Shown here: positions 31,288 through 39,652 of the stretch, piece after piece
Position numbering within the stretch: position 1 is the stretch's first letter
Layout: each line of letters starts with the position of its first letter
NCBI GenBank assembly: GCA_029261965.1
Contig: JAJDAH010000424.1
Span: forward strand, 1-46,050
Direction: 5' to 3'
DNA: 46,050 nucleotides
Source of the DNA: Polyangiaceae bacterium
Lineage (GTDB): Bacteria > Myxococcota_A > Polyangia > Polyangiales > Polyangiaceae
Translations under genes and position numbers: made by a program
The notes under the pieces: generated by a model
Seen by the model: the letters and a program-made list of their open reading frames with translations, nothing else
What the model was told of the DNA's origin: nothing
Databases searched by the model: none

Positions 31288-32717
31288 CCGAACGCCATTG
31301 GCCCGTCGGTGTGCTGGTCGCCACGGCCTTCGCGCATGGCGCGTGCGGCGCGCCGGCAAACGCCCCACCCAGCGCGCCCGCCGCCGAGAACCCCATCGTC
31401 GCGGCGCCCGCGCAAACGACGAAAAAGAGTGACCCCATGAGCTCGACCGCTGTCGCGCCAACAGAGCCCGCGCTCGACTGCGATCCGCTGAGCATCGAAG
31501 TCCCCGAGCTGGTGGAACACAAGAAGCTCGCGGCGCCCCTCCCCCCGATCGAAGGCGCCGAGACTCTTGCACCGTTTTTCGAACGAGCCGCCCGCTTGCT
31601 CCGAGGCCACGCGGACGACCACGTGCGAATCGGAGTCTATGGCGACTCGAATCTCACCCGAGACCAGCTCACCGGCGAAATGCGTCGCATGCTCCAGCTA
31701 CGCTACGGCGACGGCGGACACGGTTTCATCGCCCTCGGCCGGCCGTGGCGCTGGTACCTGCACGAGGACGCGCGCCACGACGGGTTGAGCGGCGCGTGGA
31801 AGAACTACGCCCCATCCACGCACCTCGTGCGCGACAAGATGTACGGGTTGGCCGGTATTTCTTCCGAAAGCGAGTACCCAAAAGCCACCGCGTATATCGC
31901 GACGGCCAAAGCGGGCGCCGAAGTCGGAACCGCGGCGAGTCGATTCGGCATTTTCTATCTCGCGCGACCCGGAGGCGGTCGCTTCAGCATCAGTGCCGAC
32001 GGGAAGAAGCTCGTAGAGATCGACACCGAAGGGCCCGAAAAGAAGGTCGCCATCCACCGTTTCGAGTTGCCCGAGGGGCCGCACCGCGTCGAGCTCGAGG
32101 TGCTCACGCGAAAGAAAGTCCGGACGATGGGCTCGTACATGGAAACGAAGAAGCCCGGCTTCATCGTGGACTCCTACGGGATCGGTGGCGTGAGCTACCT
32201 CGATCTCAGCAAGATAGAGCCAACGACCGTTCAGCAGATGATGCGACTTCGAGCGAACGATCTCTTGATGTTCTGGATCGGCACGAACCTACACGGAGCG
32301 TCGAAGAATCCAGAATCCGTTCGTCGGATAGTCAAGATCCGCCGAGACGTGGATCCCAAGTTGCCGATCCTGATCGTCTCCCCGCCGGATCACGTCAAGC
32401 GGAAGACCGACGCCCGGTCGGCGCCGCAGATCATCCGCGTCGTCGAGAAGCTGCGCGAGACGGCCAGGGAAAACGGAGTCGCCTTCTGGGACTTTCGTGC
32501 GGCCCAAGGCGGAGATGCCGCGATGGCGAAAATGGTGCACATCGGCTACGCGGCCCACGACTTGTACCACCTCACCCAGCGCGGCTCGGCGTACATGGCC
32601 AAGCGGTTGACCCGCGCGCTCTGGCTCAGCTTCGACGAGTACCTGAAGAAGCATCCGCAGGCGGGGTGCCGAGTCGCCGCGTCCGGAGCGCAGTCTCGCA
32701 AAGCCGGCCCCACCTAG
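31278..32717 (+). CDS. Second SGNH/GDSL-type hydrolase, exported
   Basis: A 479-residue protein whose ATG lies inside the end of the previous gene (10-base overlap). A signal-like N-terminus (about 8-24) ends HGAC, a weak lipobox. Block I is IGVYGDSNLT with Ser124, a later GIGGVSYLDL provides the Gly block, LMFWIGTN the Asn block, and DLYHLTQRG the Asp428-His431 pair. A beta-rich insert of about 200 residues between block I and the Gly block (RFSISADGKK, HRFELPEGPHRVELEV) resembles a carbohydrate-binding jelly roll, as in two-domain esterases acting on polysaccharides. Tight overlap suggests it works with the first SGNH protein, one perhaps removing and the other moving the acyl group. Confidence 0.87.
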   Translation: MSLTERHWPVGVLVATAFAHGACGAPANAPPSAPAAENPIVAAPAQTTKKSDPMSSTAVAPTEPALDCDPLSIEVPELVEHKKLAAPLPPIEGAETLAPFFERAARLLRGHADDHVRIGVYGDSNLTRDQLTGEMRRMLQLRYGDGGHGFIALGRPWRWYLHEDARHDGLSGAWKNYAPSTHLVRDKMYGLAGISSESEYPKATAYIATAKAGAEVGTAASRFGIFYLARPGGGRFSISADGKKLVEIDTEGPEKKVAIHRFELPEGPHRVELEVLTRKKVRTMGSYMETKKPGFIVDSYGIGGVSYLDLSKIEPTTVQQMMRLRANDLLMFWIGTNLHGASKNPESVRRIVKIRRDVDPKLPILIVSPPDHVKRKTDARSAPQIIRVVEKLRETARENGVAFWDFRAAQGGDAAMAKMVHIGYAAHDLYHLTQRGSAYMAKRLTRALWLSFDEYLKKHPQAGCRVAASGAQSRKAGPT

Positions 32718-32723
32718 TGCCGC

Positions 32724-32764
32724 GTCTCAAAGCCGCCGGCGGATACGATTGTTACTTTTGAGAC
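32724..32764. promoter_or_regulatory. Inverted repeat between the SGNH and GMC genes
   Basis: GTCTCAAA and TTTGAGAC form an exact 8-base inverted repeat around a 25-base centre that itself contains the palindrome CCGCCGGCGG. It lies 7 bases after the SGNH stop and 80 bases before the GMC start, so it may separate the two halves of the run as a terminator or an operator. Confidence 0.4.
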
Positions 32765-32843
32765 AGACCACCAGTGCAAAGACTTCTCCGCTCCGATCGG
32801 GGGCCGCTTGACGTGCCCGAGCCTCCGGCTGAAGGGTGGCGAA

Positions 32844-34400
32844 GTGAAATCGCGGGGTAGCGAGCGAGTTCGACGCCGAGATTTCCTCCGCGGCGCCGGG
32901 GTGGCGGGCTGCAGTTGGGCGCTCGGCGGCTGCGGCAGCGACGAGGCCGCGCGGACGCGGACCGAAGGCCCGGTCGTCATCATCGGTACCGGCTTCGGGG
33001 GAAGTGTCGCGGCTTTTCGCTTGGCGCAGGCGGGCATCGACACCATCGTTTTCGAACGCGGCAAGCGCTGGGACATCCAGGCGGACGGCAATACCTTCCC
33101 GACCCTCGCCATGCCGGACGGTCGCTCGTCGTGGTTGAACCCCGACTTCGACCTACCGGTGATTCCTGGTCGAGTCACCGTCGACAAGTACGTCGGAGTG
33201 CTCGAAGTCATCGAAAGCTCGGCCGGAAACATGGCGGTCGTCGCCGGAGCCGGCGTCGGCGGGGGGTCGCTGATCTACGGCGGCACTCTCGTGCAGCCTA
33301 CTGAGCGCGCGTTCCGAAGGAGCCTGCCCGCCGAAATCGACTATGGGGAAATGGACGCCGTCTACTATCCGCGAGCACGACAGATGCTCGGCGCCTCGGT
33401 CGTCCCCGAGGACATTCTGGAACACCCGAACTACCAGTGGACAAAAACGGCCGTCGCCGAGGTTGACGCCTCGGGTTTGACGAAATCACCGGCGCCAGCG
33501 GGCTTCGACTGGGACGTCGTGCGCGCAGAGCTTCGCGGAGAAGTGGTTGCTGCGTTGACGGTGGGCGAATACGCCATTGCCGGCTGCAACAGCGGCGCCA
33601 CGAACAGCACTGGTCGAAACTACCTCTTGCTCGCGGAGCAAACCGGCCGGGCCGACGTGCGCACACTACACTCGGTGCAATACGTCGAACAGACGACACG
33701 CGGCTACACCGTGCACGTCGATCACATCAGCGAAACGGGTGAAACGGTCGAGAAACTCCAGATCGAAGCGAAGCGGGTCTTCTTCGCCGCCGGCGCGATG
33801 GGCACGACGCGGTTGCTCCTGCGATCCAAGGCGCGCGGCGGTCTCGTGCTCGGCGACGAGGTCGGCCAAAGCTGGGCGACGAACGGCGACAGCCTGGCCC
33901 TCCGCTCGAACACTGGACTGATGGAAGGCGTTCACGCCGGCCCCCCGGCGGTGATGGCGAGCCGCGAAGACGACAGCGAAATCACCGGCATGGAGTACGC
34001 GAACGGACCGGGATCGTTGATGGCTACTCTGGGCATGACGGTACTCGACGAGCATGGTCGCATCACGTTCGACGAAGAGTTGGACGACATCGACTTCATC
34101 TGGCCCGATAGCGCACAAGCCCGAGTGGACGCCGCCGTACAAGGGCTTCACGACTCGGTGAACGCGGGCAACCCCGGGTCGAGCGCGATGAGCTTCGGCC
34201 GACCGAACACCTATCATCCGCTCGGCGGGGCGGTGATGGGCCAAGTCTGCGATTTTCACGGACGCGTGCTCGGGCACTCTGGGCTCTACGTCATCGATGG
34301 CGCGCTCATCCCCGGCTACACCGGCGCGAGAAACCCCGCCCTCACCATCACTGCCCTCGCCGAACGCGCGATGGACGACATCTTGGAAAAGGACGGATGA
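32844..34400 (+). CDS. Tat-exported GMC oxidoreductase lipoprotein
   Basis: A 518-residue protein from GTG 32844, preceded by AAGGG; TTG 32808 would add 12 residues. The N-terminus has the twin-arginine motif RRRDFL and a lipobox ALGGC (Cys30), so it should be folded with FAD in the cytoplasm, exported by Tat and lipidated. FAD-binding GTGFGG lies at 48-53. NTYHPLGGAVMG holds the catalytic His, and VIDGALIPGYTGARNP completes the GMC C-terminal signature. Relatives include cholesterol oxidase and other alcohol oxidases, acting on sterols or sugars. The next gene overlaps by ATGA, so translation is coupled. Confidence 0.92.
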   Translation: MKSRGSERVRRRDFLRGAGVAGCSWALGGCGSDEAARTRTEGPVVIIGTGFGGSVAAFRLAQAGIDTIVFERGKRWDIQADGNTFPTLAMPDGRSSWLNPDFDLPVIPGRVTVDKYVGVLEVIESSAGNMAVVAGAGVGGGSLIYGGTLVQPTERAFRRSLPAEIDYGEMDAVYYPRARQMLGASVVPEDILEHPNYQWTKTAVAEVDASGLTKSPAPAGFDWDVVRAELRGEVVAALTVGEYAIAGCNSGATNSTGRNYLLLAEQTGRADVRTLHSVQYVEQTTRGYTVHVDHISETGETVEKLQIEAKRVFFAAGAMGTTRLLLRSKARGGLVLGDEVGQSWATNGDSLALRSNTGLMEGVHAGPPAVMASREDDSEITGMEYANGPGSLMATLGMTVLDEHGRITFDEELDDIDFIWPDSAQARVDAAVQGLHDSVNAGNPGSSAMSFGRPNTYHPLGGAVMGQVCDFHGRVLGHSGLYVIDGALIPGYTGARNPALTITALAERAMDDILEKDG

Positions 34401-36817
34401 ATCCGACACGGTTTCGGTCCCCGGAGCTTTCTCGTCGAGACTTCCTTCAATCGGTCGGCGTGAGCACGGGCGCGGTCATGCTCGTCGGATGCGGCTCCGA
34501 CGAGGCGCTCTTGCCGGCAACGGACCCGTGGGAAGGCCTGGACCTCGCGGCGAGCGCCTACGGCCATTGGGCCCGCGACGAGACCCTACCGACGTTCGTG
34601 TACACGGCAGACCACACCGCGTTGCCGTTTGCCGAATGGGATCGGCGGCTTCTGCCTCCCACCCGCCTCATGTGGCACCTGGTGGGGAACCGAGCGATCC
34701 AGCTTCAGGCGCTCAACGACGGCACGGTCGCCCTCTTCGACGAGAGCGAAGTCTTGCGCTGGCTCGTCGCCGCTGACGACGACGGAGGCACCGGCGTCTC
34801 ACTCGTCGAAGACGATGACAGAACCTGGGGAAGCGCGTTCGCGAGCCGCCCGCCCGGCGCGACGCCGGTCCGGACTTTCGGCCCGACGTGGTTCTCGGTA
34901 TCGACGACCCATCGCGGGCTGAGCCTCGAGCGCACGGTGCTCTGTCCCGAGGGAGAAATGCCGTGGGTGCTCGTGCGGGTTCGACTCGAGCTCGCGCCCG
35001 ACGCCGATTCGCGCCCCCTGGTTCACGAAGAAAAATGGCGTCTGCGTCCGCGGTTCTTGAGCTTCTTCGAGAGTGAAACTCGACGCCAAGAGGTTTCCGA
35101 CTCGGTGAGCTACGACGTGACGATCGACCGGTTACGCGCAACCGCCGCCGAACGCTTTGCGCCGGATGGGGGCGCCATCGGCGCTCCGGCGACCCTCAGG
35201 CTCGAAGCGCTCGGCTCGACGGAGGTGGCTCTTTCGACGGACAGCTCGGCCCAACCCACTCTCCGGGCTCGCTCGAGTGTCTCGCTCGAGCCCGGTCAGA
35301 GCACGACACTGTGGTTTCGTTTCGGTCGCGCTGATGCCACCGGGGTCGACGACCCCGCGGAGCTCTTCGACCGGTCGCGACGCGCTCTCGTGGAACGCTT
35401 GCCTCAGGCGCGTAGCTCGACAGGTCCCGAGGCGGCTCTCGAAATCCCATGGCACGCCGCGGCGCTGTCTGGCGGTGCGGCGCGCGACCCCAGGCTCGGC
35501 GGGCACACTCTCGACCAGGCCTCCACCTACTCGCACGTCATCGGTTTCAACGCCGCGGTGCGAGATCCTCTCCAGCACGCACTTCCGCTCGTTTACTACG
35601 AGCCGGATCTCGCGCTCTCGGTGCTGAAGAACGTGTGCGCCTGGGGCTCACCCGACGGGGATTTACCCTACGCGTTGAGCACCGACCACGAGCCAATCAG
35701 CACCCTGTTTCGCCCGTCGGACAGCAATCTGTGGACGCTCTGGCTCGCGGCCGAATACGCCGCGGTCACCGGTGATCTCGCTTCGTTCGACGAGCTCGTG
35801 CCCTTTCATCCGAGTCACGGCGTCGACCCAGTGCCAATGCGCGAGCACTTGAAGAGACAGCTCTCGTTCTTCGAGAACGAAGTCGGCCGTGGCGCGCGCG
35901 ACCACGTACGCATCCTCAACGCCGATTGGAACGACCTCGCCATCGACGCCAGCGGCGTCCCGCCCGAGGAAATGATCGAGCGCGGCAGCTCAGTGCTCAA
36001 CTCCGCGATGGCGGCATGGGTGCTCGCAATCTTCGCCGGCCTAGCAACCCGACTCGGAGAATCCGAGATGGCCACCAGAGCCAAAACCGAAGCCGAGCGT
36101 CTTCGGCTGCTCGTAGCGGACGCGTGGAACGGCGAGTGGTTTCATCGAGCCTACGCGCGGGACGGAACGCCAGTGGGCGACGACGCGTGCTGGCTCGAAG
36201 TGCAACCTTGGGCCATTCTTTGCGGCGCGACGACCCGCGAGCAGGCCGCGAGCTTGGCCCGGCTCATCGACGAGCGGCATCGACTCGACGCCCCACTCGG
36301 CGCTCGGGTGATCTGGCCGTCGAACGCGCACGGCGCGGGGGGTGCCGGCACCGGGGTCGCCGGCGGCGCTTGGTACTCGATCAACATGACGCTCGTCTGG
36401 GCGCTCACCCGCGTGGACATGTCGCTCGCCTGGGATGAATGGCGACGGATGACGCTGTCGAGCCACACGAAACATTACCCAGAAATCTGGGAGGGCACGC
36501 TGTCGGGCCCGGACGCTTGGAACAGCCCCGAGTCCGACCGTCCCGGCCGCACGTGGACCTCTGACCAGTTTTCGATGCAGGCGTTCCCCGTCAGCAACCT
36601 GCACAGCCACGCGCAGCCGATCATCTCGTACCTCCGGCTCTTGGGTCTGCAACCAACGACCCGCGGGAGCCTCGCGGTGGGATCCGGCGGCTCGTTTTCC
36701 AGCCGCACGCTCAGTATGAACGACGACGGCAGCGGTCGACTCACCGCAATTGGAGACGTCACCGTCGAAACGATTCGAGGGACCTTCTCGGGCGGCCCGG
36801 GGCAGCTCGCCTGGTAG
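34397..36817 (+). CDS. Tat-exported GH94-like lipoprotein
   Basis: An 806-residue protein. Tat motif SRRDFL (12-17) and lipobox LVGC (Cys32) predict a folded, lipidated exported protein. Residues about 40-330 form a beta-sandwich-like domain (RTFGPTWFSVSTTHRGLSLERTV), then from about 345 an (alpha/alpha)6 barrel. Motifs such as DLPYAL, SDSNLWTLW, NADWND (508-513) and the Gly-rich GGAGTGVAGGAWYSINM parallel GH94 phosphorylases, where DWND carries the catalytic Asp. GH94 members are usually cytoplasmic because they consume phosphate, so this exported relative may hydrolyse rather than phosphorolyse; that is inference. Start codon overlaps the GMC stop, so a shared oligosaccharide pathway is likely. 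Confidence 0.82.
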   Translation: MNPTRFRSPELSRRDFLQSVGVSTGAVMLVGCGSDEALLPATDPWEGLDLAASAYGHWARDETLPTFVYTADHTALPFAEWDRRLLPPTRLMWHLVGNRAIQLQALNDGTVALFDESEVLRWLVAADDDGGTGVSLVEDDDRTWGSAFASRPPGATPVRTFGPTWFSVSTTHRGLSLERTVLCPEGEMPWVLVRVRLELAPDADSRPLVHEEKWRLRPRFLSFFESETRRQEVSDSVSYDVTIDRLRATAAERFAPDGGAIGAPATLRLEALGSTEVALSTDSSAQPTLRARSSVSLEPGQSTTLWFRFGRADATGVDDPAELFDRSRRALVERLPQARSSTGPEAALEIPWHAAALSGGAARDPRLGGHTLDQASTYSHVIGFNAAVRDPLQHALPLVYYEPDLALSVLKNVCAWGSPDGDLPYALSTDHEPISTLFRPSDSNLWTLWLAAEYAAVTGDLASFDELVPFHPSHGVDPVPMREHLKRQLSFFENEVGRGARDHVRILNADWNDLAIDASGVPPEEMIERGSSVLNSAMAAWVLAIFAGLATRLGESEMATRAKTEAERLRLLVADAWNGEWFHRAYARDGTPVGDDACWLEVQPWAILCGATTREQAASLARLIDERHRLDAPLGARVIWPSNAHGAGGAGTGVAGGAWYSINMTLVWALTRVDMSLAWDEWRRMTLSSHTKHYPEIWEGTLSGPDAWNSPESDRPGRTWTSDQFSMQAFPVSNLHSHAQPIISYLRLLGLQPTTRGSLAVGSGGSFSSRTLSMNDDGSGRLTAIGDVTVETIRGTFSGGPGQLAW

Positions 36818-36825
36818 CCGCGTCG

Positions 36826-36849
36826 AAAAAGCTTCCTACGACGGGAAGC
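36826..36849 (-). terminator. Rho-independent terminator of the sulfotransferase gene
   Basis: On the minus strand GCTTCC, a 7-base loop and GGAAGC are followed by five T. The stop TAG lies across the loop and the second arm, so the terminator overlaps the gene's own end. It is 8 bases beyond the convergent GH94-like stop. Confidence 0.75.
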
Positions 36850-37459
36850 GCGTCTGAAAATCCTGGGTGGTGTTGATTCGCGGAAAGGGCTCGCCCGGAA
36901 CTGGGCAGCCGAGAAAGTCGCAGAGTGGGTCCCAGCCCTCTTTGGGCTCGAAGACCAGGAGCTTTTCCGCCGGCACGTTGCTCTTCACCTCCGCGACGTG
37001 GCGCTCGTACACGGCGATGGCATGCGACTTGTCCTCGAATCGACCGTCGAACACTCCATCCCAGACGATTTTTCGCACCATTTTTCGATGCGCCGGAATG
37101 AAGTCTGGAGCGTCTTCGCTCGGCGGTCGAAACGAGCTCGGATAGATCGTGTCGCTGACGCTCTTGTGCCATTTGTCGGGATCTCGAGCGGTGAGGATGA
37201 CCCTCGCGTCGGGATAGACTCCGAGCAGCGGCTGGTAGAACGAGCAAACCGGCCAATCCACCGCTGCCGCAAATCCTTCGAAGATCCGATCCCAGCTAGG
37301 CTTGCCGTCGGCGACCGCATCCCACAGCTCGATGTGCTCGGGATGCTCGATGACCTCGGCCATGTGATAGCAGGGGCCGCGTCCAAGCATTTCGATCGCC
37401 ACCTTGAGCGAGAGCGTGCCGGTGCGACCAAATCCCGCGCCGATGATCGATAGCGCCAT
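36836..37459 (-). CDS. Sulfotransferase family protein (Sulfotransfer_4 type)
   Basis: A 207-residue protein starting at ATG 37459, preceded by GAGG. The N-terminus IIGAGFGRTGTLSLK is the PAPS-binding loop of the PF17784 family. Further motifs are GPCYHMAEVIEHPEHIELWDAV, VILTARDPDKWHKSV (3'-phosphate binding) and LLVFEPKEGWDPLCDFLG. PAPS-dependent transfer of sulfate to a hydroxyl or amine is expected; the acceptor is unknown. The APS kinase gene, whose family makes PAPS, starts divergently 229 bases away. Confidence 0.88.
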   Translation of the reverse strand: MALSIIGAGFGRTGTLSLKVAIEMLGRGPCYHMAEVIEHPEHIELWDAVADGKPSWDRIFEGFAAAVDWPVCSFYQPLLGVYPDARVILTARDPDKWHKSVSDTIYPSSFRPPSEDAPDFIPAHRKMVRKIVWDGVFDGRFEDKSHAIAVYERHVAEVKSNVPAEKLLVFEPKEGWDPLCDFLGCPVPGEPFPRINTTQDFQTRFPS

Positions 37460-37688
37460 GTGTTCGACCTCGTTTCCGTGGGGAGATTTGAGGGGCGTTG
37501 GAGTGGGTGAGCGCCGCGATGTCCGCGGCAATGCGCGGTGAAACTGCATCTTGCAGGCGCTCCCAGCGAATGTCGACCGTCCGGCCGACGGCAAGCGGTG
37601 AGATCGTCGTCGAGCTCAGCCTGAGCAGGCCGGGAGCCGCACGAAGCTCGGTCTCGCGCGCCGGGGGTCGCCCCGGTAGGCTCTCGCC

Positions 37689-38213
37689 ATGACGTCGAAC
37701 CCGGGAAGCGGTGCGGTGGTCTGGCTGACGGGCCTCCCGTCCTCCGGAAAAACCAGGCTCGCCAGACGAACGCTCGGTGCGTTGCGAGAGAAGAACCTGG
37801 CGGCCTGCCTGCTCGACGGGGACGAGATGAGGATGGCTGTGGTGCCTGGCCACGACTACGCCGAGGCCTCGCGCCGCGACTTCTACAAGACGCTGACCAA
37901 CTTGGCGGTCCTACTCGCGGACCAAGGGCTCGTCGTGCTCATAGCGGCGACTGCGCACTCTGCTGCGGTACGGGAGGCCGCGAGGCTTCGAGCGTCCAAG
38001 TTCTACGAAGTGTGGCTGGACGTGTCGGCGGAGGATTGCGCGAAACGCGACTCGAAGGGACTCTACCTCGCCGTGCGCGAAGGTCGGATCAAAGGGATCC
38101 CGGGCGCCGACGTCGAGTACGAAAAACCCGACGAGCCCGATGTCGTCGCCAAGAGCGGGGACGACGAAACCGCCGTCGAAGCCATCGTCGGCTCCATCCT
38201 CCGCGACCGCTAG
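37689..38213 (+). CDS. cysC: Adenylylsulfate kinase (CysC-like)
   Basis: A 174-residue P-loop kinase. GLPSSGKT (15-22) binds ATP, LLDGDEMR and YAEASRRDFYKTLTNLA are the APS kinase substrate motifs, and YEVWLDVSAEDCAKRDSKGLYLAVREGRIKGIPGADVEYEKP is the conserved C-terminal part binding APS, here given as one description of the family block. It phosphorylates APS to PAPS, the donor for sulfotransferases. It is shorter than the usual enzyme of about 200 residues, mainly at the ends. No sulfate adenylyltransferase is in the window. It ends 4 bases from the convergent PLP enzyme gene. The match is clear, but a relaxed nucleotide kinase role cannot be ruled out. Confidence 0.85.
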   Translation: MTSNPGSGAVVWLTGLPSSGKTRLARRTLGALREKNLAACLLDGDEMRMAVVPGHDYAEASRRDFYKTLTNLAVLLADQGLVVLIAATAHSAAVREAARLRASKFYEVWLDVSAEDCAKRDSKGLYLAVREGRIKGIPGADVEYEKPDEPDVVAKSGDDETAVEAIVGSILRDR

Positions 38214-38217
38214 CGAA

Positions 38218-39651
38218 TCAGGAAAACAACTCGCCGAGGAAGAGAACGAGCAGACGTTCTCGCGCCTTCGGCGACACCCCATTCAGCAGGCGATGAATGA
38301 GCGCCTGGTTTTCGGGCAAGCGACCGTCCTTCACGCCGAGCTCTCCCATCATCCCGCCCGTGTCGAAGCCGTCGACCCCGCCCTGTCCGACGGCTTCGAG
38401 CATCTGAAGCACGGCTCGGGGAGGCTCGATGGTCTCCGGCAGATCCCGAGCGGCCAGGATCAGATCCGCGACCAAAGCGTCGACGCTCGAAGCGTTGCTC
38501 GGGTCCAGGCTGAAATGGATGTGTGCCGGCGAGCGACCAAACGCGTAGGTGGGTTGCACGTGCCAGCCCTTGGCCGTGAGCCGGTCGGCGAGCTCGAAAA
38601 TGTCCCCCGTGTCGGTGGCGAGCGCGACGAGCCCCATCTGGGGACGCCCGACGACCCGGAGCCCGTCGATCGAATCGATGCCGGCGACGAGTTTTTCGGT
38701 GCTCTGCCATATCCGGCGCACCAGCTCGCGGTACCCGCTCCTCCCCAAGCGTCGGATGACGGCCCAAGCCGCGCCCATCGGTGCGACGGACTTCGAACCG
38801 AGCATGGTCGGGTTCACGATCGAATACCCGCTCCAGTCCGCGCACGCGTAGTACTGCGCGTCGCGCAGCTCTCGTCGTCGCTGCAAGATCACGCTGAGCC
38901 CCTTCGGGGAGAAACCGTACTTGTGCAGGTCCACCGACATCGACGTCACCCCGGGAACGTCGAAGTCGAACGGCGGAACGTCGACGCCAATCTCGCGCTG
39001 GAAAGGGAGGACCCAGCCGCCGATGCACGCGTCGACGTGGAAGAGCACCGACTTCTCCTCAGCGAGCTCGCCGATCTCGGCGATGGGATCGATGACGCCG
39101 TGCGCATAGCCGGGGGCCGATCCGACGAGAAGAACGGTGTTCTCGTCGAGCTTGGACCGCATCTGCGCGACCGACGCGCGCATCGTGTGCGGGTCGACGT
39201 CGATGGGAACGACGCGCACTCCGAGATAGTGCGCGGCCTTATGAAACGACGCGTGGGCAGTCTCGGGGAGCAGCATGGCCGGCTCACGAACCTCCGGTCG
39301 TGTGCTTCTTGCGTAGTCGCGCGCGGTCTTGACGCTCAAGAGCACACTCTCGGTGCCTCCAGCCGTCGCGGTTCCCACCGCGCCTTGCGGAGCCCGGAGG
39401 TGCAGCAAACACGCAGCGACGATGTCGTTTTCGAGACGGCGCGCGCTCGGGTACACGGTCGGGTCGAGACCGTTGGTACCCATGCAGCTCGCAAACGCCC
39501 GTCGAGCCAGATCGTTGACGTCTTTTCCGGCGTCGTAGACGAAGGCAAAGGCCTTCCCGTTGGATTCGAGGTCGTCTCGACCAAGTGCCGCCAACCCGGC
39601 AAGAATGGCGTCGTCGCCGATCGGTTCTTCTGGAAAAACTTCATCGGACAT
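38218..39651 (-). CDS. PLP-dependent enzyme, sphingosine-1-phosphate lyase-like
   Basis: A 477-residue group II decarboxylase-fold enzyme. GTATAGGTESV binds the PLP phosphate, His133 stacks on the ring (ETAHASFHKAA), Asp207 (VDACIGG) pairs with the ring nitrogen and Lys244 (VDLHKYGFSPKG) forms the Schiff base. SVDLHKYGF and NDIVAACL are typical of sphingosine-1-phosphate lyase relatives. That enzyme cleaves phosphorylated sphingoid bases into an aldehyde and phosphoethanolamine. Myxobacteria make sphingolipids, which makes this plausible; tyrosine or glutamate decarboxylase relatives are the alternative. It begins one base after the TetR gene stop. Confidence 0.87.
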   Translation of the reverse strand: MSDEVFPEEPIGDDAILAGLAALGRDDLESNGKAFAFVYDAGKDVNDLARRAFASCMGTNGLDPTVYPSARRLENDIVAACLLHLRAPQGAVGTATAGGTESVLLSVKTARDYARSTRPEVREPAMLLPETAHASFHKAAHYLGVRVVPIDVDPHTMRASVAQMRSKLDENTVLLVGSAPGYAHGVIDPIAEIGELAEEKSVLFHVDACIGGWVLPFQREIGVDVPPFDFDVPGVTSMSVDLHKYGFSPKGLSVILQRRRELRDAQYYACADWSGYSIVNPTMLGSKSVAPMGAAWAVIRRLGRSGYRELVRRIWQSTEKLVAGIDSIDGLRVVGRPQMGLVALATDTGDIFELADRLTAKGWHVQPTYAFGRSPAHIHFSLDPSNASSVDALVADLILAARDLPETIEPPRAVLQMLEAVGQGGVDGFDTGGMMGELGVKDGRLPENQALIHRLLNGVSPKARERLLVLFLGELFS

Positions 39652-39652
39652 T

